Shown here: positions 9,108 through 17,342 of the stretch, piece after piece | How the letters are laid out: every line of letters starts with the position of its first letter | Position numbering within the stretch: position 1 is the stretch's first letter | Origin: Clostridiales bacterium 1_7_47FAA | GTDB taxonomy: Bacteria > Bacillota > Clostridia > Lachnospirales > Lachnospiraceae | DNA length: 64,000 bases | NCBI GenBank assembly: GCA_000155435.1 | Contig: DS990260.1 | Span: forward strand, 1,252,118-1,316,117 | Direction: 5' to 3' | Made by a program: the position numbers and the translations under genes | The notes under the pieces: model-generated | Seen by the model: the letters and a program-made list of their open reading frames with translations, nothing else | Database searches by the model: none | Told to the model about the DNA's origin: nothing

Positions 9108-9225
9108 TCAATGTTCCAGCATATTCTCAATCAATATCCCATACCCCCTCCCCGCATCCTACACAAACACATGGGTCACCGCCCCCGCCAGCTTTCCATC
9201 CTGGATAATCGGGCTTCCGCTCATG
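9108..9225 (-). pseudogene. Decayed copy of the spoIVB 3' end
   Basis: This 118-bp segment aligns without gaps to 17343-17460, the last 118 bp of intact spoIVB. I count about 14 mismatches, so roughly 88% identity. Translated on the minus strand it reads MSGSPIIQDGKLAGAVTHVF, including the SpoIVB active-site serine motif. An in-frame TAG then replaces a CAG, and it ends ENMLEH before a TGA at the same place as in spoIVB. No upstream part of the gene is present. The pair of gene ends brackets the second Cas module, which marks an insertion or recombination event at spoIVB. Confidence 0.88.
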
Positions 9226-9451
9226 ATTGAGTCAATATAGAGACAACATTTATCCATTTTAATCTATTTCGTGCAGTTCCGTCAGAATTAGGTAGTGAAT
9301 TAGAAAACCAATAGGCACTCGGTTTTAAACGGAAAGATTGCACAAATTATGAACTGATTTATTGCGCGAAGCAGGACTGCAATTCAGTCTAAAAACATCC
9401 ATACTTCTCCAAACTCCGGAGATACAGGTGTTCCTTATTGTATGCCACATA

Positions 9452-10810
9452 TTACAAATCAAATCGAAGCTTAGAAAACAAATAAATCGGCACAGTATAA
9501 ACCATATCCGCATTTCCGCCCATTGTGTTTCCCTTTAAGAGCAGCAGACAGTCCACTTTTCCATCGTTCAGTGCCTTCTGTCCGGAAGATGCCTGACCTT
9601 TTCCGCTCTTAACTTCAACCGCATATACTTTTTCGCTGCCAACCAGACTCTTAACAAAGAAATCTATTTCTCCACCCTTATAGGTAGCAAATGCCGGCAT
9701 CTCCAGGGCTATTTCCTGCAAACGCTCCTGCCGGCGGCGCAGTTCCAAAAATACAAAGTTTTCCTGAATCAGTCCCTCAATCGCCGCATAGTCTGCACCA
9801 ATCTTTCTCAGGAAATATCTGGTAAGGCCAAGGTCAGTGAAAAAGCACCGGCACCTTGCCTTAAAGTCAAGAATTTTGCATTCTGTAACCTTTCCTGCAA
9901 AATCCAGGATTCCTGCGCTCTGGAGCCAGTTAATTGCCCTATTGCAGACTGCTTTGGAAATATTGCTGTCATAATCATGCACGGCCAGCTTTTGAAGGCT
10001 CTCACTGAAGCTGTCCGCATCCAGCCCCTTCTTTTCCCTGAGGAGGATTCGCGCTACGCTGCAAAACAGGTTATCGTACACCGCATCATCCAGAATATCC
10101 TCAAAATACCGGCTGGATTCCGAGCAGAAAAGACGGATTACATCCTCTAGCTTCTCCCTGCACTTTACCAGGGATTTCGTCTGAATATACTCCGTCACCA
10201 CAGCGGGATATCCGCCAATCTGACAGTAAACATCATATAATTGTTTGGCCTTCTCATATTCCTCGGGATTTGACCCTCCATAAAGATCCAGGTTATCAAA
10301 GGTTTCCTTCAACTCGCAAGCATCTACAAACTCTTCAAAGGTAAGTGTTTCCACACGGAGCGCCGTCAAATCCCCAGCGGACAATTTGAAATCCGGGTTT
10401 AAGATTCGTCCAAGATAGCTGCCAGTTACGATAAATCGACACTGAAAACTCCTGGTAAATTCCCGTATTAGATTATAGACGGCAGATGACTCCTGAATCT
10501 CATCAATGATAACCACCGTATCCTTCTCATCCGTAAAATCTTTGTCAAACAGTTCCAATGCCTTATGGATTGGCTTTTTTGGTCTTTCCTGCCCTGGCTC
10601 CCATTCCCTGGCGCACTTTAAACACGTCAGGAATTCATTTCCACTGTCCTCAAATAAATTGATGTATACTTTCTTACGAAAATGCTCGTCCGCAAATTTA
10701 TTAATAATGTACGTTTTTCCAACCTGCCTCGCTCCCGTAACCTCTAAAGTCAGGCCACTTTCCTCCTTCCACTGGGTGAGCCGGTCATAAACCTTTCTTT
10801 TTAAATACAT
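9452..10810 (-). CDS. AAA ATPase with DUF4143 domain
   Basis: The 452-residue protein has Walker A in GARQVGKTYI near residue 28, Walker B with DE in VVIIDEIQESS, and a sensor-like IVTGSYLG. Its C-terminal DUF4143 region contains a PD-(D/E)XK-like pattern: GGEIDFFVKS followed by AVEVKSGKG. Proteins of this family are common in bacteria and their role is mostly unknown. The start at ATG 10810 has AGGAG 8 nt upstream and is preferred over a TTG at 10855. It lies 57 bp downstream of the second cas3 on the same strand with no terminator between, so the two are probably co-transcribed. A link to CRISPR function is only positional; it could be unrelated cargo of the inserted segment. Confidence 0.85.
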   Translation of the reverse strand: MYLKRKVYDRLTQWKEESGLTLEVTGARQVGKTYIINKFADEHFRKKVYINLFEDSGNEFLTCLKCAREWEPGQERPKKPIHKALELFDKDFTDEKDTVVIIDEIQESSAVYNLIREFTRSFQCRFIVTGSYLGRILNPDFKLSAGDLTALRVETLTFEEFVDACELKETFDNLDLYGGSNPEEYEKAKQLYDVYCQIGGYPAVVTEYIQTKSLVKCREKLEDVIRLFCSESSRYFEDILDDAVYDNLFCSVARILLREKKGLDADSFSESLQKLAVHDYDSNISKAVCNRAINWLQSAGILDFAGKVTECKILDFKARCRCFFTDLGLTRYFLRKIGADYAAIEGLIQENFVFLELRRRQERLQEIALEMPAFATYKGGEIDFFVKSLVGSEKVYAVEVKSGKGQASSGQKALNDGKVDCLLLLKGNTMGGNADMVYTVPIYLFSKLRFDL

Positions 10811-10867
10811 TCCATCCACTCCTGTCTGCCTCATATTTAGATAAGCCTCATCCAACTAATTGTTATA

Positions 10868-13057
10868 TCATCCATGATCAAATTCCGCCTGCCTTAATAC
10901 CCCAGCCATATATCCCAGAAAAGAGTCATAAAAAAGTGTCCACTGATAGACATCCTCTGCAATCTGTTTCACTTGCCACTTTTCCAAATTCTTTCCGCGT
11001 ATGGATACGGAATATTTCTGTACTTCCTTCCAGTTCCCGTAACCCAGTTTAATCTGTTCTGCCACATCAGCTTTAACAATCACCGGTACGGCATCGTTTT
11101 CAATCACATGGAACCGGTCATTCACCGTTTTAAAGTTCTGAATTGCCTCGGCCTCCATCAGTGCCTGCATTTCTTTTGTTTCAGTCTTTCCTCTTTGTAG
11201 TTCATCTCTAATTGATTTTGTGCTCAATTCCGGCGTAATTTCCATTCCGTCCCGTAAATATTCTTCCAGAATTCCTGCACTTATTTTCACTCCCGGATTC
11301 TGAGTCAGCATTGTATCATCCTGCATGCTGAAACTCCACATCTGTGCATCTTTGTAACATCCGTTTCGGTTAACTCTGCCCGCTGCCTGCAGCAGTGAAA
11401 GAACCGAGGCCAGTTCTCTGAATCCAATTCGGAATGAAAAATCAACACCGGCTTCCACACATGATGTTGCCACTAAAACCCAGTTTGTATCCCCCGGATT
11501 TTCCAATCGTTTTTTAACCGCCTTTATTGTATCCGCACGGTCCTCCGGCATAAGCGCAGTGGAGAGGTGCTCCACACATTCCCTTCCATATTTTCTGCAA
11601 ATGTCCTCTGCAATCACAGCCGCACTTTGAACGGTATTCATAATTACAAGACGCGGACCCGGCTTTGCCATAACCCAGTCAATCAGTTCTGCACGGCTAA
11701 ACGGACATGGATTCCAACAAAATTGAATTCTATTTTTCTCATAACCAAGCAATTCACTGCGCAGGTTTGTGGGAACCATCTCCGGGACCTGCTTTTTCTC
11801 TATTCCAACCAACTCCGGAAGCTGCCAAAAACGAACCAGCGAGCCTGATGCCAAAATCCAATAACAGCTCCACTCATCTTCCAATACTTTCATCCAATGC
11901 CACGCAAGCGGAAGCAGTTTCAGCGGCAGGGCGGCATGCGCCTCATCCATAAAAATAACGCTCCCCGGCAATTCATGGAGGCAGCGGAGCGCCCCCGGAC
12001 GGTTTGAGGCAAGCGTTTCGAAAAACGCGACTGCTGTGGTGACTATAATTGGCGCTCTCCACAGGGATGTCAGATAGCGCGTATCCTCATCCTCAAAATC
12101 CGCCTTGCAATGCAGTTCTGCCACGACCGCCTCCGGTTCTTCTCCCGGCAATACTAAAGCTTGCCGATAAACTTCCACTGACTGTGTGATAATATTTGTG
12201 TATGGAAGTACCACAAAAATACGTCTGGCGCCTTTTAAAATCGCCTGATTCAACTGATACGCCATCACCGCTGTGGTTTTTCCTGATCCGACTGAACCAG
12301 CATTCGAAACAATCCCCTCTTCCCGCTGACCATCCCGGCACCTCTTGTACATCTGTGTACGCAAATCATTCCTTTTATTCTGATTCTTCTCTCCCAAACT
12401 TGCCACATAACGGTTTAGTGCCTCCAGGCGAAGCGCCGGCTGAAGTTTCGGTATATTATCCCGTTCAGGATACTGTCCATAAACAGTTGCTGTATCCGAA
12501 TGGTCCGCATCTACCAGACACGAAAATACCATTCGAAAGAACATGGACATATCACCTTCACAATACTCCGGATTATGTGCGGTGCTTTCCGGAATTAACT
12601 GCCTGTGAATCTGAAGCAGCTGCTCCATTTCCCGGTCAAAACAGGCTCTTACAGATTCACGCGCATCCCGATAGCACACCGTCTCCGCCCTATTCTCTTC
12701 CACTGTAAAATCAGGCAATCCCTGATGATGCGCATACACCAGAATAAGCGAGCACCGTGCTTCCTGCCCTTTTTGTTTAAGAAATGCCGCACCGGCATCC
12801 ATATGGTTCACGGGTAAATGTCCTGATTTTACACCTTCTTTATGCAATACCTCCTGATTCTTCTCATCTAGCTTTCCCAAATCGTGGTATGATGCTGCCA
12901 GACACAGGATATTCTCAATTTGTTCTGCATCCTTCCTACAGTACCCTTTCATCTCCTGCGCAAATATTAGGGACCATTTCGTTGTATTATACACATGATT
13001 TAGATAAGGTTGAGAAGGATATCCGTTTTTCGCACTGTGGGCAAGATAGGATTCCAT
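10868..13057 (-). CDS. cas3: Cas3 helicase-nuclease of the second I-C-like module
   Basis: This 729-residue protein is a second Cas3, only distantly similar to the one at 6559-8745. The HD domain is visible as ASYHDLGKLDEKNQ near residue 58, then NHMDAG, YAHHQGLPD and VDADHSD. The helicase has Walker A in GSVGSGKTTA near residue 255, a DEAH box near 372 (IFMDEAHAALP), SCVEAGVDFSF, and LQAAGRVNRNG. Motif III reads ILASGSLV instead of the usual SAT/TAT form, which is unusual. The ATG at 13057 overlaps the cas7 stop. In this module cas3 is the last cas gene rather than the first, unlike canonical I-C operons. Confidence 0.92.
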   Translation of the reverse strand: MESYLAHSAKNGYPSQPYLNHVYNTTKWSLIFAQEMKGYCRKDAEQIENILCLAASYHDLGKLDEKNQEVLHKEGVKSGHLPVNHMDAGAAFLKQKGQEARCSLILVYAHHQGLPDFTVEENRAETVCYRDARESVRACFDREMEQLLQIHRQLIPESTAHNPEYCEGDMSMFFRMVFSCLVDADHSDTATVYGQYPERDNIPKLQPALRLEALNRYVASLGEKNQNKRNDLRTQMYKRCRDGQREEGIVSNAGSVGSGKTTAVMAYQLNQAILKGARRIFVVLPYTNIITQSVEVYRQALVLPGEEPEAVVAELHCKADFEDEDTRYLTSLWRAPIIVTTAVAFFETLASNRPGALRCLHELPGSVIFMDEAHAALPLKLLPLAWHWMKVLEDEWSCYWILASGSLVRFWQLPELVGIEKKQVPEMVPTNLRSELLGYEKNRIQFCWNPCPFSRAELIDWVMAKPGPRLVIMNTVQSAAVIAEDICRKYGRECVEHLSTALMPEDRADTIKAVKKRLENPGDTNWVLVATSCVEAGVDFSFRIGFRELASVLSLLQAAGRVNRNGCYKDAQMWSFSMQDDTMLTQNPGVKISAGILEEYLRDGMEITPELSTKSIRDELQRGKTETKEMQALMEAEAIQNFKTVNDRFHVIENDAVPVIVKADVAEQIKLGYGNWKEVQKYSVSIRGKNLEKWQVKQIAEDVYQWTLFYDSFLGYMAGVLRQAEFDHG

Positions 13058-13947
13058 CACAGACGCACCAAATCAACAATGCCGGCAACTTTACGGAACA
13101 GTTCTTCCGGCAGCTCTGTCTTGTCCTTGTAATCATGCCAGCTCTCCGATGGTTCTGATACATTCCCTATACGTTCCGGTGTCAATGCATCCAGCAGCAT
13201 ATAATCCGGGCAGCTTCCCAACAGGTTCTTATGTTCAATATACCAGGCATGACGCAGGCGGACATCCGGTCGAATTGCAGAGCGGTTCATATCATATGCC
13301 TGAGGAATCAGGAGCTTGAGCAGCTCGATATCATCTGCCGTGCATCCGCTTTTTTTAGCATAATTGGGGTTGACGAAAAATGGCATACAATAAACACCAT
13401 GTTCAACCACACGGAACGCCAGAGGAGCCATACCCGCATTTTTCCCTTCCTGCACTCCTGCCTTGTTGGTATTCGTCTGGCGGATAATGTTAATCGGAGA
13501 AATTGAAATACCAACACCGAACTGTACGACACCGGTCTTAATATATCCTTTATTTCCATCCTTCTCCAGAAATGTGTTTCCAAACACCCTGGCATCCCAA
13601 TATTTTCTGACAAACTCGCTTTTCAAGAACTCTTCCTGATTGAAATCAGCCAGCTTTCCGCCGGAAGTCATTTCCTTTGTGATTGTTGTACGATCCCGTC
13701 CCCGGTGCTCCAGAATCCGGTAATGGTCCTCGTTCAATCTGATTTTTTCCGGCAAACTTTCAAAGAACGGCGATGCTGAATCATCCAGCAAATCTCTCAC
13801 CTTGCGTTTGAAAGATACCGGGGAAATCTCCCCACAACCGTTTGGTCTCTGACGTGGGTCAGCCTCCCTATCCGGGTCCCCGTTGGGGTTTGAGTTTACC
13901 ACTTCAATTACCAATAATCCTGTTGCCCGTTTCATCTCATCAGCCAT
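13057..13947 (-). CDS. cas7: Cas7-like backbone protein of the second module
   Basis: The 296-residue product is a Csd2-family Cas7. It carries the VVNSNPNGDPDREADPRQRP signature at its N-terminus, then SFKRKVRDLLDD, WDARVFGNTF and ISISPINIIRQTNTNKAG. The start at ATG 13947 follows GGAGG by 8 nt and overlaps the end of cas8. Compared with the first module's Cas7 the order of motifs is the same but identity is low outside them, which suggests separate ancestry rather than local duplication. It would form the crRNA-binding backbone of a second Cascade. No Cas6 is present near it. Confidence 0.92.
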   Translation of the reverse strand: MADEMKRATGLLVIEVVNSNPNGDPDREADPRQRPNGCGEISPVSFKRKVRDLLDDSASPFFESLPEKIRLNEDHYRILEHRGRDRTTITKEMTSGGKLADFNQEEFLKSEFVRKYWDARVFGNTFLEKDGNKGYIKTGVVQFGVGISISPINIIRQTNTNKAGVQEGKNAGMAPLAFRVVEHGVYCMPFFVNPNYAKKSGCTADDIELLKLLIPQAYDMNRSAIRPDVRLRHAWYIEHKNLLGSCPDYMLLDALTPERIGNVSEPSESWHDYKDKTELPEELFRKVAGIVDLVRL

Positions 13948-14413
13948 TTTTATTTCCTCCATCGTTATTTTTTCTTATTTCATTTTCAACAGCGCAAATC
14001 TGTCCACTGCTCTGATGTCCTTTTATTTCTTCCTTTGCGGGAAAAGCTGCCAGATATCCGATAAAATACTGTGCCTTTTCCTCCTCATTAAAACGGTTCT
14101 GATTCCCCCATGCCGCATAAAGCTGCGTCGCAATACGCTCATATAAAGAAAGATACCAGCCTGCGCGCCAGCTTTCCTCACCCTTTTTCTGTATATCTCC
14201 CGTACAGTATCTCTTTGCCCATGCGATATAGGGATTCATCCGCTGACCCAATACTGCCAGTGTTTTATACGGCTGCTCTGCCCCTGAGACATATAATCCG
14301 CTGCCTGCCAACGTATTTGGAATATCATTATCACGCATGACCTTACAATAAATTTCATGCAGCGCATCTGATACCTTCAGCAGCTGCCCAAATAAATATG
14401 GAAATTCCTGCAT
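13940..14413 (-). CDS. Predicted small subunit (Cas11-like) from an internal start in the second cas8
   Basis: Inside the second cas8, AGAAAGGAG is followed 6 nt later by an in-frame ATG (14411-14413; codon 561). Initiation there gives a 157-residue protein beginning MQEFPYLFGQLLKVSDAL. This start lies just before the segment FPYLFGQLLKV, which lines up with PGYLCGRLFAV at the start of the first module's Cas11c. Two divergent cas8 genes thus keep an internal ribosome binding site at the same structural place, which argues for function. That this small subunit is made, and that it works as Cas11, is inference from known I-C systems. Confidence 0.72.
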   Translation of the reverse strand: MQEFPYLFGQLLKVSDALHEIYCKVMRDNDIPNTLAGSGLYVSGAEQPYKTLAVLGQRMNPYIAWAKRYCTGDIQKKGEESWRAGWYLSLYERIATQLYAAWGNQNRFNEEEKAQYFIGYLAAFPAKEEIKGHQSSGQICAVENEIRKNNDGGNKNG

Positions 14414-16093
14414 ATACTTCTCCTTTCTGATTTCAAGCTGATATAAAAGCAGTCCTGTCAGTGCCAGTGTATTCTGAGTCTGACGCAACAGTACAACCTG
14501 CGAACCATCATAACCATTTCTAGCAAACCCCGCCTTTCCAAGATACGGTGCAAGGTTTATCACATTGTTCATCAGGACATACAGATTCCTGCGTATCTCC
14601 GGTAACTCTGCTCCAAACAACAGCTGTATTCCATAATAGCGCGGAATCGGTTTGAATTTATCCGAAGAAGCTTTCCCATCCTGTCTCCATATCAGGTTTA
14701 GAATATCGGATACCTCCAGCGGGAACAAGGTGGCGGGCTTTCCAAATAAAAACGCCGGAAGGTTCTGACAGCCCAATGACCATCGCTCGCTGCTGTGTTC
14801 AATCTCAGCCGGTGTTGTATTATAGGTATAGACCACCTTCGTTCTGGCTTTATCCAGCTTTCGCAACACAAAATACTGGATACGCTCCGACATTGGGTCT
14901 GTATCCGCCTGTTTCGTTTTCTGCAGTTCACTGATAAATGCCTCAGCCGCAGATTCAAATTGTGCCTTCTTCCTGATTTTATCCCCCGTCTCACTCTCAG
15001 CCCGCTCTTCTTCCGTGCCCTGCCGTCTACAAAAACCAACCATACTGTACATATTTTTCCGTAAAGTTTCCGGATAAGCGAAAAGAGCTTCATCCTTATC
15101 CGTGCTAATCCATGTGATTCCCTTGTGCTCCGCGGAGCTAATCCACGCCAGCGCTGACTGCAGCTTAAAGCGCATTTCTTTGGAAATCGGATAGGTCGCA
15201 TTTTCAATTCTCCCGTAACGGCTTTGGCATGGCTGTCCGCGGAACATGGTTCTAAGAGAGACTTCGAAACCGGCTGCAAGTTTTACTGTCGGCATCGGTT
15301 CCTCAAGAGGAGCAAAAACATATCCGAATGCATCGGATTCTTTCTCCACAGCTACTGTCCTCGCCGCTGCATCCGCTTCTAACAGCTTTTGATTCAGCAT
15401 ACTTGTAAAAGCAGCCGTTGCCACTGACAATCCCGCCTGAATCAACGCTCTGCAATCCATTACCACGGATAAGGTTCCGTAATCTTCCTCCACGCTTTTT
15501 CCCGGTTTCCCCAGGTAAAACAAAATCTGGAGCGCCAACGAAATACCCTTTTTTTGCTCCAGCATTGCAAAGGCCGCATGCTCAAGCTCCCTATGTAAAT
15601 TCTCCGCTTCGGCAAAAGCTTCTGTCTCCCCGGTTAACTTCTGTAATGGCTGAAAAATAGTTCCGGTCTTTTGAAACAACCCGTTCATCTCACGAGGCAC
15701 ATCCTGCATACTGATGCGATACTTGTTGCCGAATTTCTTTCCCCAGTTATTTTCCCTGCAAATCCGCCGGATTTCTTGTATATTGAAATTGGTAGTTTTG
15801 CCCTCAATCAAATCGGAAATCGTCCTCTTTTCCACTTCATCCGTCAGGCGGTAAAGTGGCGCCAGATTCAGAGCTGGAAAAGTCCCCTGATTAGACCCAT
15901 ATTTTCTAATTTCCGCAGTCTGCTCCATCTCAATACTTTCAATTTTATAAAGTTGTCCATTGTCCAAAATAATATGTATGCATGGTGCCTTCTTCGTGAC
16001 CTTCGGAATCATTTTATACTTCGGATGTGTATGTTCTGTTGCAATGTCCGCCTGGTCAAGTGCCACTGTCAACCGGTATAGTTCATTAATCAC
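13940..16093 (-). CDS. cas8: Divergent Cas8c-like large subunit of the second module
   Basis: The 717-residue protein lies between cas5 and cas7, the place of cas8 in I-C operons. It is about 100 residues longer than Csd1. The N-terminal part (MINELYRLTVALDQADIAT) is not recognisably like Cas8c, but the last ~150 residues correspond, ending with AQYFIGYLAAFPAKEE where the first Cas8c has FMIGYYQQYQ. The start is a GTG at 16093 with GGAGG 8 nt upstream. Its function should be PAM reading and target unwinding. The divergent N-terminal domain, which reads the PAM in known systems, suggests a possibly different PAM. Subtype assignment is uncertain: a divergent I-C is most likely. Confidence 0.85.
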   Translation of the reverse strand: MINELYRLTVALDQADIATEHTHPKYKMIPKVTKKAPCIHIILDNGQLYKIESIEMEQTAEIRKYGSNQGTFPALNLAPLYRLTDEVEKRTISDLIEGKTTNFNIQEIRRICRENNWGKKFGNKYRISMQDVPREMNGLFQKTGTIFQPLQKLTGETEAFAEAENLHRELEHAAFAMLEQKKGISLALQILFYLGKPGKSVEEDYGTLSVVMDCRALIQAGLSVATAAFTSMLNQKLLEADAAARTVAVEKESDAFGYVFAPLEEPMPTVKLAAGFEVSLRTMFRGQPCQSRYGRIENATYPISKEMRFKLQSALAWISSAEHKGITWISTDKDEALFAYPETLRKNMYSMVGFCRRQGTEEERAESETGDKIRKKAQFESAAEAFISELQKTKQADTDPMSERIQYFVLRKLDKARTKVVYTYNTTPAEIEHSSERWSLGCQNLPAFLFGKPATLFPLEVSDILNLIWRQDGKASSDKFKPIPRYYGIQLLFGAELPEIRRNLYVLMNNVINLAPYLGKAGFARNGYDGSQVVLLRQTQNTLALTGLLLYQLEIRKEKYMQEFPYLFGQLLKVSDALHEIYCKVMRDNDIPNTLAGSGLYVSGAEQPYKTLAVLGQRMNPYIAWAKRYCTGDIQKKGEESWRAGWYLSLYERIATQLYAAWGNQNRFNEEEKAQYFIGYLAAFPAKEEIKGHQSSGQICAVENEIRKNNDGGNKNG

Positions 16094-16096
16094 GGA

Positions 16097-16759
16097 TTAT
16101 ACCTCCTCTCTCGGAAAGTTTAGTCTGCCCTCATGAATTCTCAGACTCTGGCTGTAGACAGCGCGAAAAGCTGAGTTGTAGCCGTCTGGAAAGACTTCTT
16201 TCAACATGGAAGGAATTGTGATATCTGATAACTCTCTGCATACTTCTGTCTGTGAACGAAACGGCCCGAAATAAAGCGGTGTAAACTCTCGCCAGCCCAA
16301 TACCGGTATGGAAAATGACTGTCCGCGTTTCAGACGCCGATTAAAGATATCCTGATAAGCATGACCGGGTGATGTGGTTTTTCTGTCCCATTCTAATGCC
16401 TTCTCCGGCAGATTCTCCTTACGGCTGTTTGGTATCACGTCTGCATAAAGTCGATAGCAGACATCCAGCAGAACTGTTGCATAAAGCTGGTAATTATTCC
16501 CCTTCTGAATCGATTTACCCGCACGCAGAGGTCCGCCATAGTTGGTCACATAGGAATGATAGCGAAGCGGCGCACAAATCTCTACCGCAGTTGGAACAAT
16601 CCTGATATCAGGCCCCCACAAAATCGATTCAAAAATCCCCCTGACAGCTGAAGGTGTCGGCGCCACATAGCTCACTGGCGCATCACCAGAGTCCGGCCTT
16701 GTCCAAAGCGCAGTTGCCCCTGCAATCTCCATCGTAATTGGGTATCTGAAGTGTTTCAA
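16097..16759 (-). CDS. cas5: Cas5c-like protein of the second module, catalytic residues altered
   Basis: This 220-residue protein aligns with Cas5c: MEIAGATALWTRPDSG, VAPTPSAVRGIFESILWGP and FNRRLKRGQSFSIPVLGWREF match the family. However, the position of catalytic Y46 of Bacillus halodurans Cas5d is leucine (residue 47, SILWGP), and that of K116 is glycine (residue 132, SPGHAYQDIF). Only the histidine (133) remains. It may therefore bind a crRNA handle without cutting the repeat. The start is a TTG at 16759 with AGGAGG 8 nt upstream. It is the first gene of its operon, 3 bp from cas8. Cas5 identity is well supported; loss of cleavage is inferred from the substitutions. Confidence 0.9.
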   Translation of the reverse strand: MKHFRYPITMEIAGATALWTRPDSGDAPVSYVAPTPSAVRGIFESILWGPDIRIVPTAVEICAPLRYHSYVTNYGGPLRAGKSIQKGNNYQLYATVLLDVCYRLYADVIPNSRKENLPEKALEWDRKTTSPGHAYQDIFNRRLKRGQSFSIPVLGWREFTPLYFGPFRSQTEVCRELSDITIPSMLKEVFPDGYNSAFRAVYSQSLRIHEGRLNFPREEV

Positions 16760-16892
16760 TTTCTAATCCTCCTTTCTATATTTTCATTTATTTGTTAGTT
16801 TTAATTGTATCTTATCTAAATTAATATTGCAAGGAAAATTTTATTTATCTTATTAAATTTATGGTTTTACATTTCATGATTTATATGGTAAA

Positions 16893-16921
16893 TTTATATA
16901 GATCTTTTGATGTCAAATCAA
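16893..16921 (-). promoter_or_regulatory. Possible promoter of the second Cas module
   Basis: TTGATT (16916-16921) and TATAAA (16893-16898) are spaced by 17 bp on the minus strand within a very AT-rich stretch. Transcription would start near 16886, about 127 nt before cas5. The surrounding base composition makes chance matches likely, so confidence is moderate. Confidence 0.45.
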
Positions 16922-16954
16922 TTGTGGATTGAAATATTTAATTGTTTGTTTTTC

Positions 16955-17008
16955 AAAAAAGGCTGTCGCTTCAATGATTAAAAAATCAAATAATCGACAG
17001 CCCTTTTT
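16955..17008. terminator. Bidirectional hairpin terminator upstream of the second Cas module
   Basis: GGCTGTCG (16961-16968) pairs with CGACAGCC (16995-17002). It is flanked by A6 on the left and T5 on the right, so it can terminate in both directions. A 14-codon minus-strand frame with GGGAGGAG upstream (start ATG at 17028-17030, MIGGVNIEKG) runs into this hairpin. The arrangement resembles a small terminated leader transcript before cas5, but the peptide may be chance. Confidence 0.65.
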
Positions 17009-17280
17009 CTATATTAACACCACCAATCATAATCTCCTCCCTTTCAATAGCACTATTTATAACCAATAAACACATAATAGCTATAACATGTGAATGTTAA
17101 TACCTATTATGCTGCAATCCTAATCTTCATCAAATAATAACCACTTTTATTTTTTCTTTATCATTAGATATCATCCAAACCATCTCAAATGACATGTTCC
17201 GCTCCCTCGTCCGGGCGGGCAACCGCTGGCGCCCTGCGGGCACCATCGGCCCAGCGGCTCTCGCCGCATAGTCCACTCGC
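17009..17280. other. Intergenic stretch between spoIVB and the second Cas module
   Basis: The left part is AT-rich. The right part (about 17195-17280) switches abruptly to GC-rich sequence with several short inverted repeats such as GCGCCCTGCGGGC. No gene is supported: the frames that cross it have no ribosome binding site and run through the spoIVB terminator. The sharp composition change suggests a boundary of the inserted segment or a small structured repeat. Confidence 0.4.
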
Positions 17281-17322
17281 AAAAAGACCGCTCATGCAAG
17301 CAAGCTTGCATCGCAGTCTTTT
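17281..17322 (-). terminator. Terminator of intact spoIVB
   Basis: A hairpin with an ATGCAAGC/GCTTGCAT core (17294-17311) and an outer AAAGAC/GTCTTT pairing is followed on the minus strand by T5. It lies 20 bp after the spoIVB stop. Its sequence differs completely from the terminator behind the spoIVB remnant at 9056-9089, showing that the intact gene acquired a new downstream region. Confidence 0.7.
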
Positions 17323-17342
17323 CACTCCTATCCTCCCCGAAC

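Noticed and set aside
9452..16759. Tn7-like CRISPR-associated transposon
   Set aside because: No tnsA, tnsB, tnsC or tniQ gene is present, and Cas3 is intact with its nuclease motifs.
16760..17340. A second CRISPR array belonging to the second Cas module
   Set aside because: No direct repeat of 28-37 bp recurs between cas5 and spoIVB, nor between the ATPase and the first cas3.
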